From Natronococcus pandeyae (lineage in GTDB: Archaea; Halobacteriota; Halobacteria; Halobacteriales; Natrialbaceae), in NCBI RefSeq assembly GCF_008122205.1, contig NZ_PHNJ01000009.1, forward strand, positions 1 to 64,000: a stretch of DNA of 64,000 nt, in the 5' to 3' direction. Position 1 is the stretch's first letter. Each line of letters begins with the position of its first letter. The translations under genes were made by a program, and so were the position numbers. Shown one piece after another: positions 15,470-23,759 of this stretch. The notes beneath the pieces were generated by a model. The model was given only the letters and a program-made list of their open reading frames with translations. It did no database searches and was not told where the DNA came from.

Positions 15470-15871
15470 ATGACGACACAGCTGACAAATCACGCCTCGC
15501 TTCTCGAGCGCGGATTCGCCTACATCGTCGACGGAATCGTCCTTTTCATCGGCGTGGTCATCGTCGTGCTCGCTCTCGCTCCGGTTCTCGGCGAGGGCGC
15601 ACAGCTCGTCGCACTTCCGATCGTCGCGACGTACTACATCTACTCAGAAGCGACGTGGGGACAAACGCCCGGGAAAATGGTTCTCGGTATCCGCGTCGTA
15701 CAGACGAACGGAACCGAGTGTGGATGGGGAGGGTCGATTCTCCGCAATCTGACGAAGCTACTCGGCGGGACGCTGATCGCGACGCTCGTTGCAATCGTTC
15801 TGATTCTGGTGACGGACGACTGCCAGCGGGTCGGCGACCTGCTCGCAGACACGACCGTCGTCACCTCCTGA
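15470..15871 (+). CDS. RDD-family membrane protein
   Basis: A 133-residue integral membrane protein. It begins MTTQLTNHASLLERGFAYIVDG, where the Arg and Asp are the conserved RDD positions, and has about three transmembrane helices (about residues 23-45, 48-63 and 100-122). The central WGQTPGKMVLGIRVV is a family signature, and the last Asp-containing segment is QRVGDLLADTTVV. RDD proteins have been linked to transport or protein quality control, but no specific role is known here. It is the first chromosomal-type gene after the aroQ insertion zone. Confidence 0.85.
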   Translation: MTTQLTNHASLLERGFAYIVDGIVLFIGVVIVVLALAPVLGEGAQLVALPIVATYYIYSEATWGQTPGKMVLGIRVVQTNGTECGWGGSILRNLTKLLGGTLIATLVAIVLILVTDDCQRVGDLLADTTVVTS

Positions 15872-15918
15872 TCGCCGCCCGACTTCGCGTCCGCGTGAGG
15901 GAGTTCGCGCTCGAGCGC

Positions 15919-17328
15919 TCAGTCGCCTGATCCCGCCATCGGTGGCTCGACGTTCTGGTTCACCCGGAACAGGTTCGCTGGGTCGTACTCGGTTTTCACC
16001 TCGACCAGTCTGTCGTAGTTCTCGCCGTAGGCGTTGTGCTCGTGACCCTCGCGTTCGCCCTCGAAGTTGACGTACGTGCCGCCGGTCGCATCCTCGGCGA
16101 GCGCGTCGTGACACGCTCGCACCCACGCGATGCACTCCTCGTCCATCGCCGGATCCTCCCAGCGTGCGCCGGGAGTGATGATGAACTCGGTTTCGCGGTG
16201 CGGATAGGCGGTCGCGTCCGGCGCAACGTCGTTGATGACACCGCCGACCTGGTGGATGAGGATCTCGGACTGTGGCGTCGGTGCTCTCTCGGCGTACTCG
16301 ACGACGGCGTCGAGTGTCGTATCGGTTAGCTCCATGTAATTGTGCGACTTCCAGTAGTTGCGTGCACCCGGCGGGAGCAGGTCGTCGAACGTGCGCTGGG
16401 CCATCGCGTACGGAACCGGCGCGACGGCGTCGGCGATGGGGTCGCCGTACTCACGGAACGGTTGGAGCACGCGCTCGCCCTCCTCGAGATCGCCGACGTA
16501 GGCTTGCATGAGGACGAGAACCAGGGTCCCGTGGACGTCCTCCGAGAGGAACGGCAACGGCGGCGCGGCTATGCTATCGGCCCAGATGCAGCACTCGTTC
16601 GGCGCGTTGCGACTACCGTCGCGATAGTGGCGGAGCACGTCAGCCGCGTCCTCGTAGGGGTAGACGACCGGGCCGAACAGCACCTCCGGGCCGACCTCGT
16701 GGAGGTCGAACTCGAACGACGTAACGACCCCGAAATTACCGCTGCCGCCCCGGATCGCCCAGAACAGGTCGGGGCTCTCGTCTTCGCTCGCGGTCACTAC
16801 GCTCCCGTCTGCCGTGACGATCTCGGCCGCTCGAAGGTTGTCGGCCGCGAGGCCGTACCGCCGGGAGAGCCAGCCAAAGCCGCCACCGAGCGTGAGCCCG
16901 GCGACGCCGGTCGTCGAGACGACGCCGCCTGGGGTCGCGAGACCGAACGCCTGCGTCTCGTGGTCCATGTCGCCCAGTGTCGCGCCGGGCCCCACCCGAA
17001 CCGTGCGAGCCGTCGGATCGACGCGGACCTCCCTCATTCCGGAGAGATCGATCATCAGACCGCCCTCACAGACGGCGCTTCCCGCGACGCTGTGACCGCC
17101 TCCCTTTACCGAGACCAGCCGGTCGGTTTCCCGGGCGAAGTCGACCGCAGCCACGACGTCTGCCGCTCCCGTCGGGCGAGCGACGAGCTCTGGCTTTCGG
17201 TCGATCGTTCCGTTCCAGACCGTCCGCGCCTCGTCGTAGCCGTCGTTGCCCTCGCTGAGAAGCTCACCGCGGAGTCGTTCTTCGAACGCTGCCACACTGC
17301 CGTCTTCAGCCCGCTTTCCGTGCGCCAT
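15919..17328 (-). CDS. FAD-linked oxidase, berberine-bridge/VAO family
   Basis: A 469-residue flavoprotein of the PCMH/berberine-bridge oxidase family. The FAD-binding half includes VKGGGHSVAGSAV, whose His is the usual covalent FAD attachment point, and VAGLTLGGGFGWLSRRYG. The cysteine that bicovalent members carry in this second region is absent, so attachment is probably through His only. The C-terminal motif YDPANLFRVNQN is typical. Substrates in the family range from sugars to alcohols and alkaloid-like compounds; none can be inferred. I used ATG 17326-17328; an ATG three codons earlier is possible. Confidence 0.88.
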   Translation of the reverse strand: MAHGKRAEDGSVAAFEERLRGELLSEGNDGYDEARTVWNGTIDRKPELVARPTGAADVVAAVDFARETDRLVSVKGGGHSVAGSAVCEGGLMIDLSGMREVRVDPTARTVRVGPGATLGDMDHETQAFGLATPGGVVSTTGVAGLTLGGGFGWLSRRYGLAADNLRAAEIVTADGSVVTASEDESPDLFWAIRGGSGNFGVVTSFEFDLHEVGPEVLFGPVVYPYEDAADVLRHYRDGSRNAPNECCIWADSIAAPPLPFLSEDVHGTLVLVLMQAYVGDLEEGERVLQPFREYGDPIADAVAPVPYAMAQRTFDDLLPPGARNYWKSHNYMELTDTTLDAVVEYAERAPTPQSEILIHQVGGVINDVAPDATAYPHRETEFIITPGARWEDPAMDEECIAWVRACHDALAEDATGGTYVNFEGEREGHEHNAYGENYDRLVEVKTEYDPANLFRVNQNVEPPMAGSGD

Positions 17329-17431
17329 CTCGATCACGGATCTAGTAGTCGCTCCACGGGAAATAGCGCGCTAGCTATTACCAATCACATCCCTCGGACC
17401 ACATCCTTCGAATCACATCATTCGAATCACA

Positions 17432-17935
17432 TCATTCGGAGAACGTCCACCGAGTCGCATCGGTTGGATAGTCGGACCAGGCGAACACGACGTCGGGACG
17501 AACGCCGAAAAACGGCGTTCCGTGGCGGATATCGTACTTCTCCTCGTACGCCGCGTCGATCCGTTCGACGAGCGCGGAGTCTCCCGTTTCGTCATCGAGG
17601 CGCACTGCGGTCCCTTCGATAATGACGACCGCTGTCGCGCTCTCTCGATGGACCACGACCTCACTGTTCTGGGAGAGGTTCCGAACCCAGCGCGTTCGCT
17701 CGCCGCCGCCGCAGTAGAACGTTCCGTCAACCCAGACGCCCCACGTCGGCCGGACGTGTGGTCTCCCGTCGGGGCGGATCGTCGTCACCCAGTAGGAACG
17801 GTCGGAGCCCATCTTCTCTTCGACGAACGTCCACGGGAGCATTCCCTCCTCGCGCTCGGGAATGCCGTAACTCGCCTCGGTCGACGGCCGCGACCGTCGC
17901 GCTTCGTTGGCGGATCCCGAGTGATTCTGTGTCAT
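17432..17935 (-). CDS. Pyridoxamine 5'-phosphate oxidase-like flavoprotein
   Basis: A 167-residue split-barrel protein of the PPOX superfamily, expected to bind FMN or F420. Characteristic segments are SYWVTTIRPDGRPHVRPTWGVWVDGTFYC and the strand VVVHRESATAVVIIEGTA, here given in parts: YWVTTIRPDGRPHV, WGVWVDGTFY and AVVIIEGTAV. The last residues (VVFAWSDYPTDATRWTF) are typical of small haloarchaeal members. The reaction is unknown; relatives reduce or oxidise small substrates. The ATG at 17933-17935 was chosen over a GTG two codons upstream. It lies with an FAD oxidase and a SnoaL protein on the same strand. Confidence 0.85.
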   Translation of the reverse strand: MTQNHSGSANEARRSRPSTEASYGIPEREEGMLPWTFVEEKMGSDRSYWVTTIRPDGRPHVRPTWGVWVDGTFYCGGGERTRWVRNLSQNSEVVVHRESATAVVIIEGTAVRLDDETGDSALVERIDAAYEEKYDIRHGTPFFGVRPDVVFAWSDYPTDATRWTFSE

Positions 17936-18008
17936 GGGCACGGCTACGAAGGCTGAGCAGCGCTATCAACCTGGTCGGCACCGTCGGAAAACCGAACGGT
18001 GGATCGCA

Positions 18009-18449
18009 CTACGCGATCGGCGATTCGACGACACCGAGTTGCCGAAGCATCCCGTGCATGTCCGGCTGGATCCACCGCTCGACGATCTTCCCGTCCTGAA
18101 TGCGCGTGAAGACCATGTTCGATACCTCGAACTGACGGTTCGTCGGTTCTATTCCCATGAACGGTCCCTCGTGGGTCCCTCGAAGTGTGACGCGCATCGC
18201 GACGGTGTCTCCCTGGGCAACGCTCCCCTCGACGGTCGCCGAGAAGTCCGGGAACGCCTCGAGGAACCGATCGAAGTCCGCCCGGATCTCGCCTCGTCCT
18301 CGAGCGTCCCCCATCGGAAGGTGTTCCACGGCGTCTGTGGCGTACACCTCGTCGATCAACTCGAGGTTGCGCTTCGTTGCGATCTCTTCCGGAACCCGAC
18401 GAGCGAGTCGCTCGTTCGCTTCGACGCTGGTGTGTGTATGTGTGGCCAT
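18009..18449 (-). CDS. SnoaL-like ester cyclase family protein
   Basis: A 146-residue cone-shaped NTF2-fold protein. The family pattern is VYATDAVEHLP, then a helix with FDRFLEAFPDF, then AQGDTVAMRVTLRGTHEG and the end segment IVERWIQPDMHGMLRQLGV. SnoaL-like proteins include polyketide cyclases and many enzymes of unknown activity. It is the first of three same-strand genes (this one, the PPOX-like protein and the FAD oxidase); gaps of about 75-105 bases make co-transcription possible. No substrate is predicted. Confidence 0.85.
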   Translation of the reverse strand: MATHTHTSVEANERLARRVPEEIATKRNLELIDEVYATDAVEHLPMGDARGRGEIRADFDRFLEAFPDFSATVEGSVAQGDTVAMRVTLRGTHEGPFMGIEPTNRQFEVSNMVFTRIQDGKIVERWIQPDMHGMLRQLGVVESPIA

Positions 18450-18842
18450 GCCAATCCCTAGTAGGCCAGCAGCGACAGTAACCCTTCTCAGATCTGATAA
18501 GAATACGGAGGATCAGTATGCGTGACTCAATCGTCTTACGGGACCAATTTCCAGTCTTCTCGAATATTCGTGTACCTAGTATAACATTATACCCGATCAA
18601 TACTCGAGTCCGAGGGTGTTCTCGTCTCGAGACATTCGCCATCAGAGTTGCCAGTTCGGAACAGAAACCGAGAGCGTCGTCTCGGCTATGGGATCGCTCG
18701 TTCTGGCAGTCGGACTCGCGTCTCGACTCGTTCGTCCGGCTGCCGGACAGTGAGACGTGCGAAACTCGAGTGTCGAAGCAACACTGGCGCTCCGAGGGCG
18801 GTACGGCCGCTGCTCGATCGCTAAAGGTATGAAAGTATGAGT
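18450..18842. other. Intergenic region with a small palindrome
   Basis: No coding sequence is supported. A 14-base palindrome, GTATAACATTATAC, lies at 18579-18592 and could be an operator or promoter element for the gene to its left. The right end is the downstream flank of the 5S rRNA gene, with T-rich runs on the minus strand that may terminate its transcript. Confidence 0.4.
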
Positions 18843-18964
18843 GGAGGCGGCGAATCGGATTTCCCAGAGGCTCGCGCACTCCAGTACTCGCCGAAACGCA
18901 GGCGGGCTTATCTTCCGTGTTCGGGATGGGTACGGGAGGAACCCCGCCGCTGTGGCCGCCGTAA
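18843..18964 (-). rRNA. rrf: 5S ribosomal RNA, solitary gene
   Basis: 122 bases, the exact length of haloarchaeal 5S rRNA. Conserved blocks on the minus strand are GGCGGCCACAGCGG at the 5' end, CCCGTACCCATCCCGAACAC, AGTACTGGAGTGCGCGAG, CCTCTGGGAAA, and CGCCGCC closing the terminal helix. No 23S or 16S gene is next to it: upstream on its strand lies the divergent thiolase gene after less than 190 bases. It is therefore outside an rRNA operon and has its own TATA-like box and tRNA-like leader. Confidence 0.95.
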
Positions 18965-19006
18965 CGCCGACCGACGGAATCGAACCGTCGTGGACACCAG
19001 CGTCGG
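18965..19006 (-). ncRNA. tRNA-like 5' leader of 5S rRNA (tRNase Z signal)
   Basis: Directly before the mature 5S end, the minus strand contains a 5-base stem GACGG/CCGTC around the loop TTCGATT, a perfect T-arm (18973-18989). An acceptor-like helix forms between CCGAC (19002-19006) and GTCGG (18968-18972). The structure ends where the 5S rRNA begins. In Haloferax, 5S precursors carry such a mini-tRNA that tRNase Z cuts to release the 5' end; this matches. Confidence 0.8.
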
Positions 19007-19051
19007 TTACGGGCGCGACGTGATCGTTCGAATACTCCTTTCGCGGGCATC

Positions 19052-19059
19052 GGTTTAAG
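19052..19059 (-). promoter_or_regulatory. TATA-like box for the solitary 5S gene
   Basis: Minus strand CTTAAACC, about 90 bases before the mature 5S end. A transcript starting about 25 bases downstream would include the whole tRNA-like leader. Inferred from sequence and position. Confidence 0.45.
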
Positions 19060-19150
19060 TGCACGGATTTCCGTCGACGGCGTCGAGTGCTCGAGGAGGG
19101 CGCCTCGGCGTCGGACGTAGTTTGATTACGTCACGGCTGGATCGTCGCCT

Positions 19151-20326
19151 ATGGACGACGCAGTAATCGTCGATGCCGTCAGGACGCCGTTCGGGTCCCG
19201 GGACGGGGCCTTTCGCGACACCCACCCGCAGGATCTGGCCGCCGAACCGCTTCGGGCGCTCGAGGCCCGCAACGAATCCGTTCCCGACGTCGTCGAGGAC
19301 GTGGTCTACGGCTGCGTGACCCCGGTCGGTGAGCAGGGGCTGAACGTCGGTCGGCTCGCACCGCTGGTCGCCGGCTGGGGCGACGACGTCCCCGGCGTCC
19401 AGCTGAATCGTATGTGTGGCTCCGGACAGCAGGCCGTCAACTGGGCTGCGAGCGAGATCAGAGCCGGCTTTCGTGACGCGGTCGTCGCCGGTGGCGTCGA
19501 GCACATGACTCGCGTGCCGATGGGATCGGACGGAAACGCAGAGCGCGGCGTCATCGACCAGAAGGCACTCACGGACACCTACTTCGACCACTACGACGAG
19601 GCGATCGATCAGGGCGAGTCGGCCGAACGGATCGCCGACAGGTGGGAGTTCGACAGGACCGACGTCGACGAAATCGCTCGTGATTCCCAGCAACGCTGGG
19701 CCGAGGCCTGGGAAGACGGCCGGTACGACTCTCAGATCGCTCCAGTCGATACCGAACTCGAGGGCGAGTCAATCACGGTCGAGCGCGACGAGCATCCGCG
19801 ACCCGAGACGACGGTGGAAAGCCTCGGCGAGCTACCGCTCGCGTTCCGCCCCGACGGCGAGGGCGTCCACCACGCGGGGAACTCCTCCGGAATCGTCGAC
19901 GGTGCGAGCGCGGTGCTCGTAACCAGCGCGGAGACGGCCGAGGCGCGCGGCTGGGAGCCGAAAGCCCGAATCGTCCAGACGGAAGTCGTCGGCGTCGACC
20001 CCGTGATGATGCTCACGGGTCCGATTCCGGCGACCGAAGGCGTCCTCGAGAAGGCGGAGATGACCGTCGGCGACATCGACCTCTTCGAGGTCAACGAGGC
20101 GTTCGCGTCGGTCGTACTGGCGTGGCTCGCGGAGACGGGCGCGCCCTGGAAACGAACGAACGTCAACGGCGGTGCGATCGCACACGGCCACCCGCTCGGT
20201 GCGACGGGCGCGGCGCTGCTGACGAAACTGGTCCACGAACTCGAGCGCCGCGGCGACCGGTACGGGCTCTGTACGATGTGTATCGGATTCGGGCAGGCGG
20301 TCGCGACGATCGTCGAGCGGGTCTGA
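19151..20326 (+). CDS. Thiolase (acetyl-CoA acyltransferase) with standard catalytic residues
   Basis: A 391-residue thiolase that condenses or cleaves acyl-CoA in fatty acid oxidation or acetoacetyl-CoA formation. The nucleophile is Cys89 in NRMCGSGQQA, the general base His347 is in AHGHPLGATGA, and Cys377 is in CIGFGQA. The family length is complete. The start MDDAVIVDAVRTPFG matches relatives. No acyl-CoA dehydrogenase or hydroxyacyl-CoA dehydrogenase gene is adjacent, so biosynthetic versus degradative use is not decided. Confidence 0.94.
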   Translation: MDDAVIVDAVRTPFGSRDGAFRDTHPQDLAAEPLRALEARNESVPDVVEDVVYGCVTPVGEQGLNVGRLAPLVAGWGDDVPGVQLNRMCGSGQQAVNWAASEIRAGFRDAVVAGGVEHMTRVPMGSDGNAERGVIDQKALTDTYFDHYDEAIDQGESAERIADRWEFDRTDVDEIARDSQQRWAEAWEDGRYDSQIAPVDTELEGESITVERDEHPRPETTVESLGELPLAFRPDGEGVHHAGNSSGIVDGASAVLVTSAETAEARGWEPKARIVQTEVVGVDPVMMLTGPIPATEGVLEKAEMTVGDIDLFEVNEAFASVVLAWLAETGAPWKRTNVNGGAIAHGHPLGATGAALLTKLVHELERRGDRYGLCTMCIGFGQAVATIVERV

Positions 20327-20364
20327 GCCGTTCGATATCGCCGGTACCGCTCGGCTCCGCCGGG

Positions 20365-21777
20365 TCAGTGCATCCCGGTCGACTGCTGGCCGTCGCTCCG
20401 GGCGTCGGGAGTTGGCGTCCGTTCGTCCCGGTCGTCGAACGCGGGCGGTTCGTGCTCGTCGATCACCGCGTCCGTCTCCTCGAAGGAGGGGGCGCTCTCG
20501 AGCGTCGCGTAGTTGCTGAATCGGGTCGCGGTGTGCGCCGAAAACCCGTCGTTTTCGAAGGCCTCCCGCAGTTCGAGACAGTGATCGCGAATCGTCCGCT
20601 CGGGCTCGAACTCGAGCGCCGACCGGATCTTCTCGAACTCGACGCGGTAGCTTCGCTCGTCGGTTTGTTCCTCGTGATACTCGATCTCGGCGTCCGGGAA
20701 CGCGTCCGCGACGACCGTCGCGAGTTCGTCGATTCGGTAGTTCTGTCCGTTCGAGCCGACGTTGAACACCTCGCCGGCGACGTCCTCGAGCGGCGCGGTC
20801 AGACAGTCGACGTAGGCGCGCGCGGCGTCTTCGACGTGAACGTTCGGACGGTACTGGTCACCGCCGAAGACGGGGATGACGCCCTGTTCGTGGGCCTTCG
20901 CGGGAAGGATGTTTCCGACGAGATCGAACCGCATCCGGGGCGAGCAGCCGTAGACCGTCGCCATGCGGAGGATCGTCGGCGAGAACTGCTCGCCCGCGAG
21001 GTCGCGGAGCAAGCGCTCGGACTGGATCTTCATCCGCGCGTACAGCGAGACCGGGTTGAGCGCGTCGTCTTCGGCCAGTCGGCCAGCCCCGGTCGCGCTC
21101 TTCCCGTAGACGCTGCAAGTCGAGGCGAACACGAACCGGTTGAGCTGGTGGTACTCACAGACGGACGCGAGCAGCCGCGTCGAGTGGAGGTTGTACTCGA
21201 GGGTCTTTCGCGGATCGAGTTCGGTCGCCGGATCGCCGACGATGCCGCCGAGGTGGACGACGGCGTCGACCCCCTCGATCGCATCTAGCACCGTCTCGAG
21301 CGACCGAGCGTCGCCCTGGTGGAGCGTGAACCGATCGTGATCCGCGAGCGCCGCGACGCCGGCGTCGCCGTACATGAGCGGATCCAGGACGCGAACCGCG
21401 AACCCCTCCTCGAGCAGGATTCGACAGAGCACCGAGCCGACGTAGCCGGCGCCGCCGACCACGAGCACCGTTTCGACGGCGTCCGCTCTCGAATCGGCCG
21501 TGGCCATCCCGGTTTCGATCCCACCGGCCGCCACGTCGAGATCGAGAGACGCGTCGCCGTTTGCCAGTCGTTCTGGGGGCGCGTCGACGACGGACGAAAT
21601 CGGCGTTTCCGGCGTCGCGCCGTCGTACAGTTCTCGTCTGAGCCGGTCGCTCGTCACGGTGCTCACGGGTCGACGTTGTTCGTCGACGACGACGATCCCC
21701 TTCCCTTCGGATCGATCGATCCGCGCAACTGCGTCACGGATCGACGTTCCCTCCGCTGTAATCACTGGCCATCTCAT
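20365..21777 (-). CDS. NAD-dependent sugar epimerase/dehydratase with N-terminal CBS-like domain
   Basis: A 470-residue fusion. Residues 1-60 (VITAEGTSIRDAVARID, then GIVVVDEQRRPVSTVTSDRL) form one CBS-like module of the kind found in front of sugar nucleotidyltransferases. From about residue 97 an extended SDR domain follows, with the NAD motif VVGGAGYVGS and a catalytic tyrosine in VSLYARMKIQSE. The enzyme should act on a nucleotide-activated sugar; the CBS unit may sense a nucleotide. The C-terminal 60 residues are acidic and variable. It follows an aminotransferase gene by 118 bases on the same strand, so the two probably make an amino- or deoxy-sugar. Confidence 0.87.
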   Translation of the reverse strand: MRWPVITAEGTSIRDAVARIDRSEGKGIVVVDEQRRPVSTVTSDRLRRELYDGATPETPISSVVDAPPERLANGDASLDLDVAAGGIETGMATADSRADAVETVLVVGGAGYVGSVLCRILLEEGFAVRVLDPLMYGDAGVAALADHDRFTLHQGDARSLETVLDAIEGVDAVVHLGGIVGDPATELDPRKTLEYNLHSTRLLASVCEYHQLNRFVFASTCSVYGKSATGAGRLAEDDALNPVSLYARMKIQSERLLRDLAGEQFSPTILRMATVYGCSPRMRFDLVGNILPAKAHEQGVIPVFGGDQYRPNVHVEDAARAYVDCLTAPLEDVAGEVFNVGSNGQNYRIDELATVVADAFPDAEIEYHEEQTDERSYRVEFEKIRSALEFEPERTIRDHCLELREAFENDGFSAHTATRFSNYATLESAPSFEETDAVIDEHEPPAFDDRDERTPTPDARSDGQQSTGMH

Positions 21778-21895
21778 AGTTACGGATGCAGCGGCACCGG
21801 TTCGTCGACCGTTCGACGACGCGGCGCAGCATAGACAGGACACCGCGATGTGTACCCTTTGTTATGCGTCGGCTGGGACGACTGTCAGTCGCTGG

Positions 21896-23101
21896 CTACC
21901 GTTCCGCCGGAACGTCGTGGTCGTCGAGGGACTGGCTCGTCGCTCGAGCGCTCGCCGACGTGGACGATCCGCGTTCGACCCCGTCACGAACGGCGGCGAC
22001 GATACGATCGATCTCGTCGTTTCGAAGCTCCGGATGGATCGGGAGGGAGAGAACGCGTTCACTAACCTCCTCAGTTACCGGAAGGAGACCTCGTTCGTAG
22101 CCGTATCGCTCCCGGTACGCGTGCGTGAGGTGAACCGGCGGATCCCAGTACACTTTCGAGGCGATACTCCGTTCGGCTAACGTGTCGATAACGGCGTCGC
22201 GATCCACGTTCGCAGCGAACGTCACGGTAAAGAGCTGGTAGACGTGCTGATCGGAGCCGGCGGCCGCGTGCGGCTTGACGCCGGTGACGTCCGCCAGTCC
22301 CGCGGCGAGTCGCTTCGCAACCCGTCGGCGGCCCGCGATGAGTTCGTCGACCTTCTCGAGTTGCGCACAGCCGACCGAGGCCACGAGATCGGACATTCGG
22401 ACGTTCGTACCGAGTTCGACGTAGTCGCCGCTCCCGGACGAACTGAAGTAGTCGTCGGAGGCGCGCCCGTGCGAGCGGAACCGCTCGAGTCGGCGGGCGA
22501 GATCGTCGTCGTCGGTGACGACGGCGCCGCCCTCTCCGGTCGGAAGAACCTTGTTCTGGCAGAAACTCAGCGTCGCCGTGTCGCCGATCGTTCCGAGCGT
22601 TCGCCCGCGGTGCTCGCTCCCGAACGCCTCGGCGGCGTCCTCGATCAGCGGAACGTTCGCGTCGGAAGCGACGTCGGCGAGGGAATCGATTCGACAGGGC
22701 GCACCGTACGGGTGAATCGGCATGATGGCGGCCGTCTCCTCGGTGACGTTCTCGACGACGGCGGCCGGATCGAGCCCGTACGTCTCCGCCTCGATGTCGG
22801 CGAACACCGGTCGCGCACCGACGAGGCGAACGGCGTTCGCCGTCGCGATGAACGTAAACGCGGGGACGATGACCTCGTCGCCCTCCCCGATTCCGTGCGC
22901 CTCGAGGGCGGCGACCAGCGCCGTCGTCCCCGAGTTGACCGTCACCGCGTGCTCGACGCCGAGATAGCTCTCGAGACCTGCTTCGAACTCCTCGATATAG
23001 GGCCCGTTGGCCCAGAACGAGCCGCGTGTGATCGAGTCGACCGCGTTCTGTACGTCTCGTTCGTCCCAGGCGATTTCGAACAACGGGATTGCATCGCTCA
23101 T
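21896..23101 (-). CDS. DegT/DnrJ/EryC1-family sugar aminotransferase
   Basis: A 401-residue PLP enzyme that transfers an amino group to a keto-sugar nucleotide. Family marks are FWANGPYIEEFE near the start, VNSGTTALVAAL, the Asp in PLIEDAAEAFGS, and the PLP lysine Lys184 in SFCQNKVLPTGEGG. The C-terminal domain has the usual YQLFTV strand. The last 25 residues are low-complexity. It precedes a CBS-epimerase gene on the same strand, consistent with synthesis of a surface glycan sugar. The product sugar cannot be told. Confidence 0.92.
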   Translation of the reverse strand: MSDAIPLFEIAWDERDVQNAVDSITRGSFWANGPYIEEFEAGLESYLGVEHAVTVNSGTTALVAALEAHGIGEGDEVIVPAFTFIATANAVRLVGARPVFADIEAETYGLDPAAVVENVTEETAAIMPIHPYGAPCRIDSLADVASDANVPLIEDAAEAFGSEHRGRTLGTIGDTATLSFCQNKVLPTGEGGAVVTDDDDLARRLERFRSHGRASDDYFSSSGSGDYVELGTNVRMSDLVASVGCAQLEKVDELIAGRRRVAKRLAAGLADVTGVKPHAAAGSDQHVYQLFTVTFAANVDRDAVIDTLAERSIASKVYWDPPVHLTHAYRERYGYERGLLPVTEEVSERVLSLPIHPELRNDEIDRIVAAVRDGVERGSSTSASARATSQSLDDHDVPAER

Positions 23102-23230
23102 CGAAGAACACGTTCACGAACCTCTGAATTAAGTAGCTGCCCGCTACCCGTTCGAACGCGCCGATTTCGATCAATCGGCCGCCGCCTACCGGCTGTTCGC
23201 GTCCGTCAACGGACGGCGGTCGGCTGGACG

Positions 23231-23238
23231 CTTTTATT
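23231..23238 (+). promoter_or_regulatory. TATA-like box for the UspA gene at 23261
   Basis: CTTTTATT lies 23-30 bases before the ATG, consistent with a leaderless transcript. Confidence 0.4.
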
Positions 23239-23260
23239 CGTTCCCGTCGAACGTCCTCGT

Positions 23261-23662
23261 ATGTACGACTCGATCCTGATTCCCACCGACGGTCGCGAGA
23301 ACACCGAGCGAGCGATCGAGGAGGCGATCGAACTCGCCCGCGTCCACGACGCGGCGCTACACGCGCTATACGTCATCAACTCCGCCGAAATCGCACCCGG
23401 AATGGACTTCGACGATCTCGAGCCGGCGGGCGAGGAGGCGGTGTCGTACGTCGCTTCTCAGGCGAGCGAGGCGGGCGTCGACGACGTCCGAACGACGGTC
23501 ACTCACGGCCTTCGTCACCGTGCGATTCTCGATTACGCCGACGAACACGACGCCGATCTCATCGTCATGGGGCGAAACCGGGGTCTCGAGCGGTTCCTCC
23601 GCAAGAGCGTCTCCAGCCAGGTCGCGACGGAGTCGTCGCGGCCCGTGCTCGTCGTCGAGTGA
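23261..23662 (+). CDS. Universal stress protein (UspA family)
   Basis: A 133-residue single Usp domain. The start MYDSILIPTDGRENTERAI and the nucleotide-binding signature VMGRNRGLERFLRKSVSSQV (G-2x-G-9x-G-S type) indicate an ATP-binding member. The protein ends with the strand RPVLVVE. Start chosen at ATG 23261, the point where family similarity begins. It is divergent from the aminotransferase gene and precedes a MATE exporter gene. Role: general stress tolerance, mechanism unknown. Confidence 0.92.
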   Translation: MYDSILIPTDGRENTERAIEEAIELARVHDAALHALYVINSAEIAPGMDFDDLEPAGEEAVSYVASQASEAGVDDVRTTVTHGLRHRAILDYADEHDADLIVMGRNRGLERFLRKSVSSQVATESSRPVLVVE

Positions 23663-23759
23663 GCGCGCGAGTCGGTACCATGTATCGATTCGAAACCGGA
23701 TCCCTCTGCCGGCTCGAGAAGGCCTTTTTATCGGCGTTGGTTACGGACACTCGATTCTC

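Noticed and set aside
18965-19010. A tRNA gene next to the 5S rRNA
   Set aside because: Only a T-arm and a short acceptor-like helix are present, without anticodon or D arms. It fits the known mini-tRNA leader of 5S precursors.
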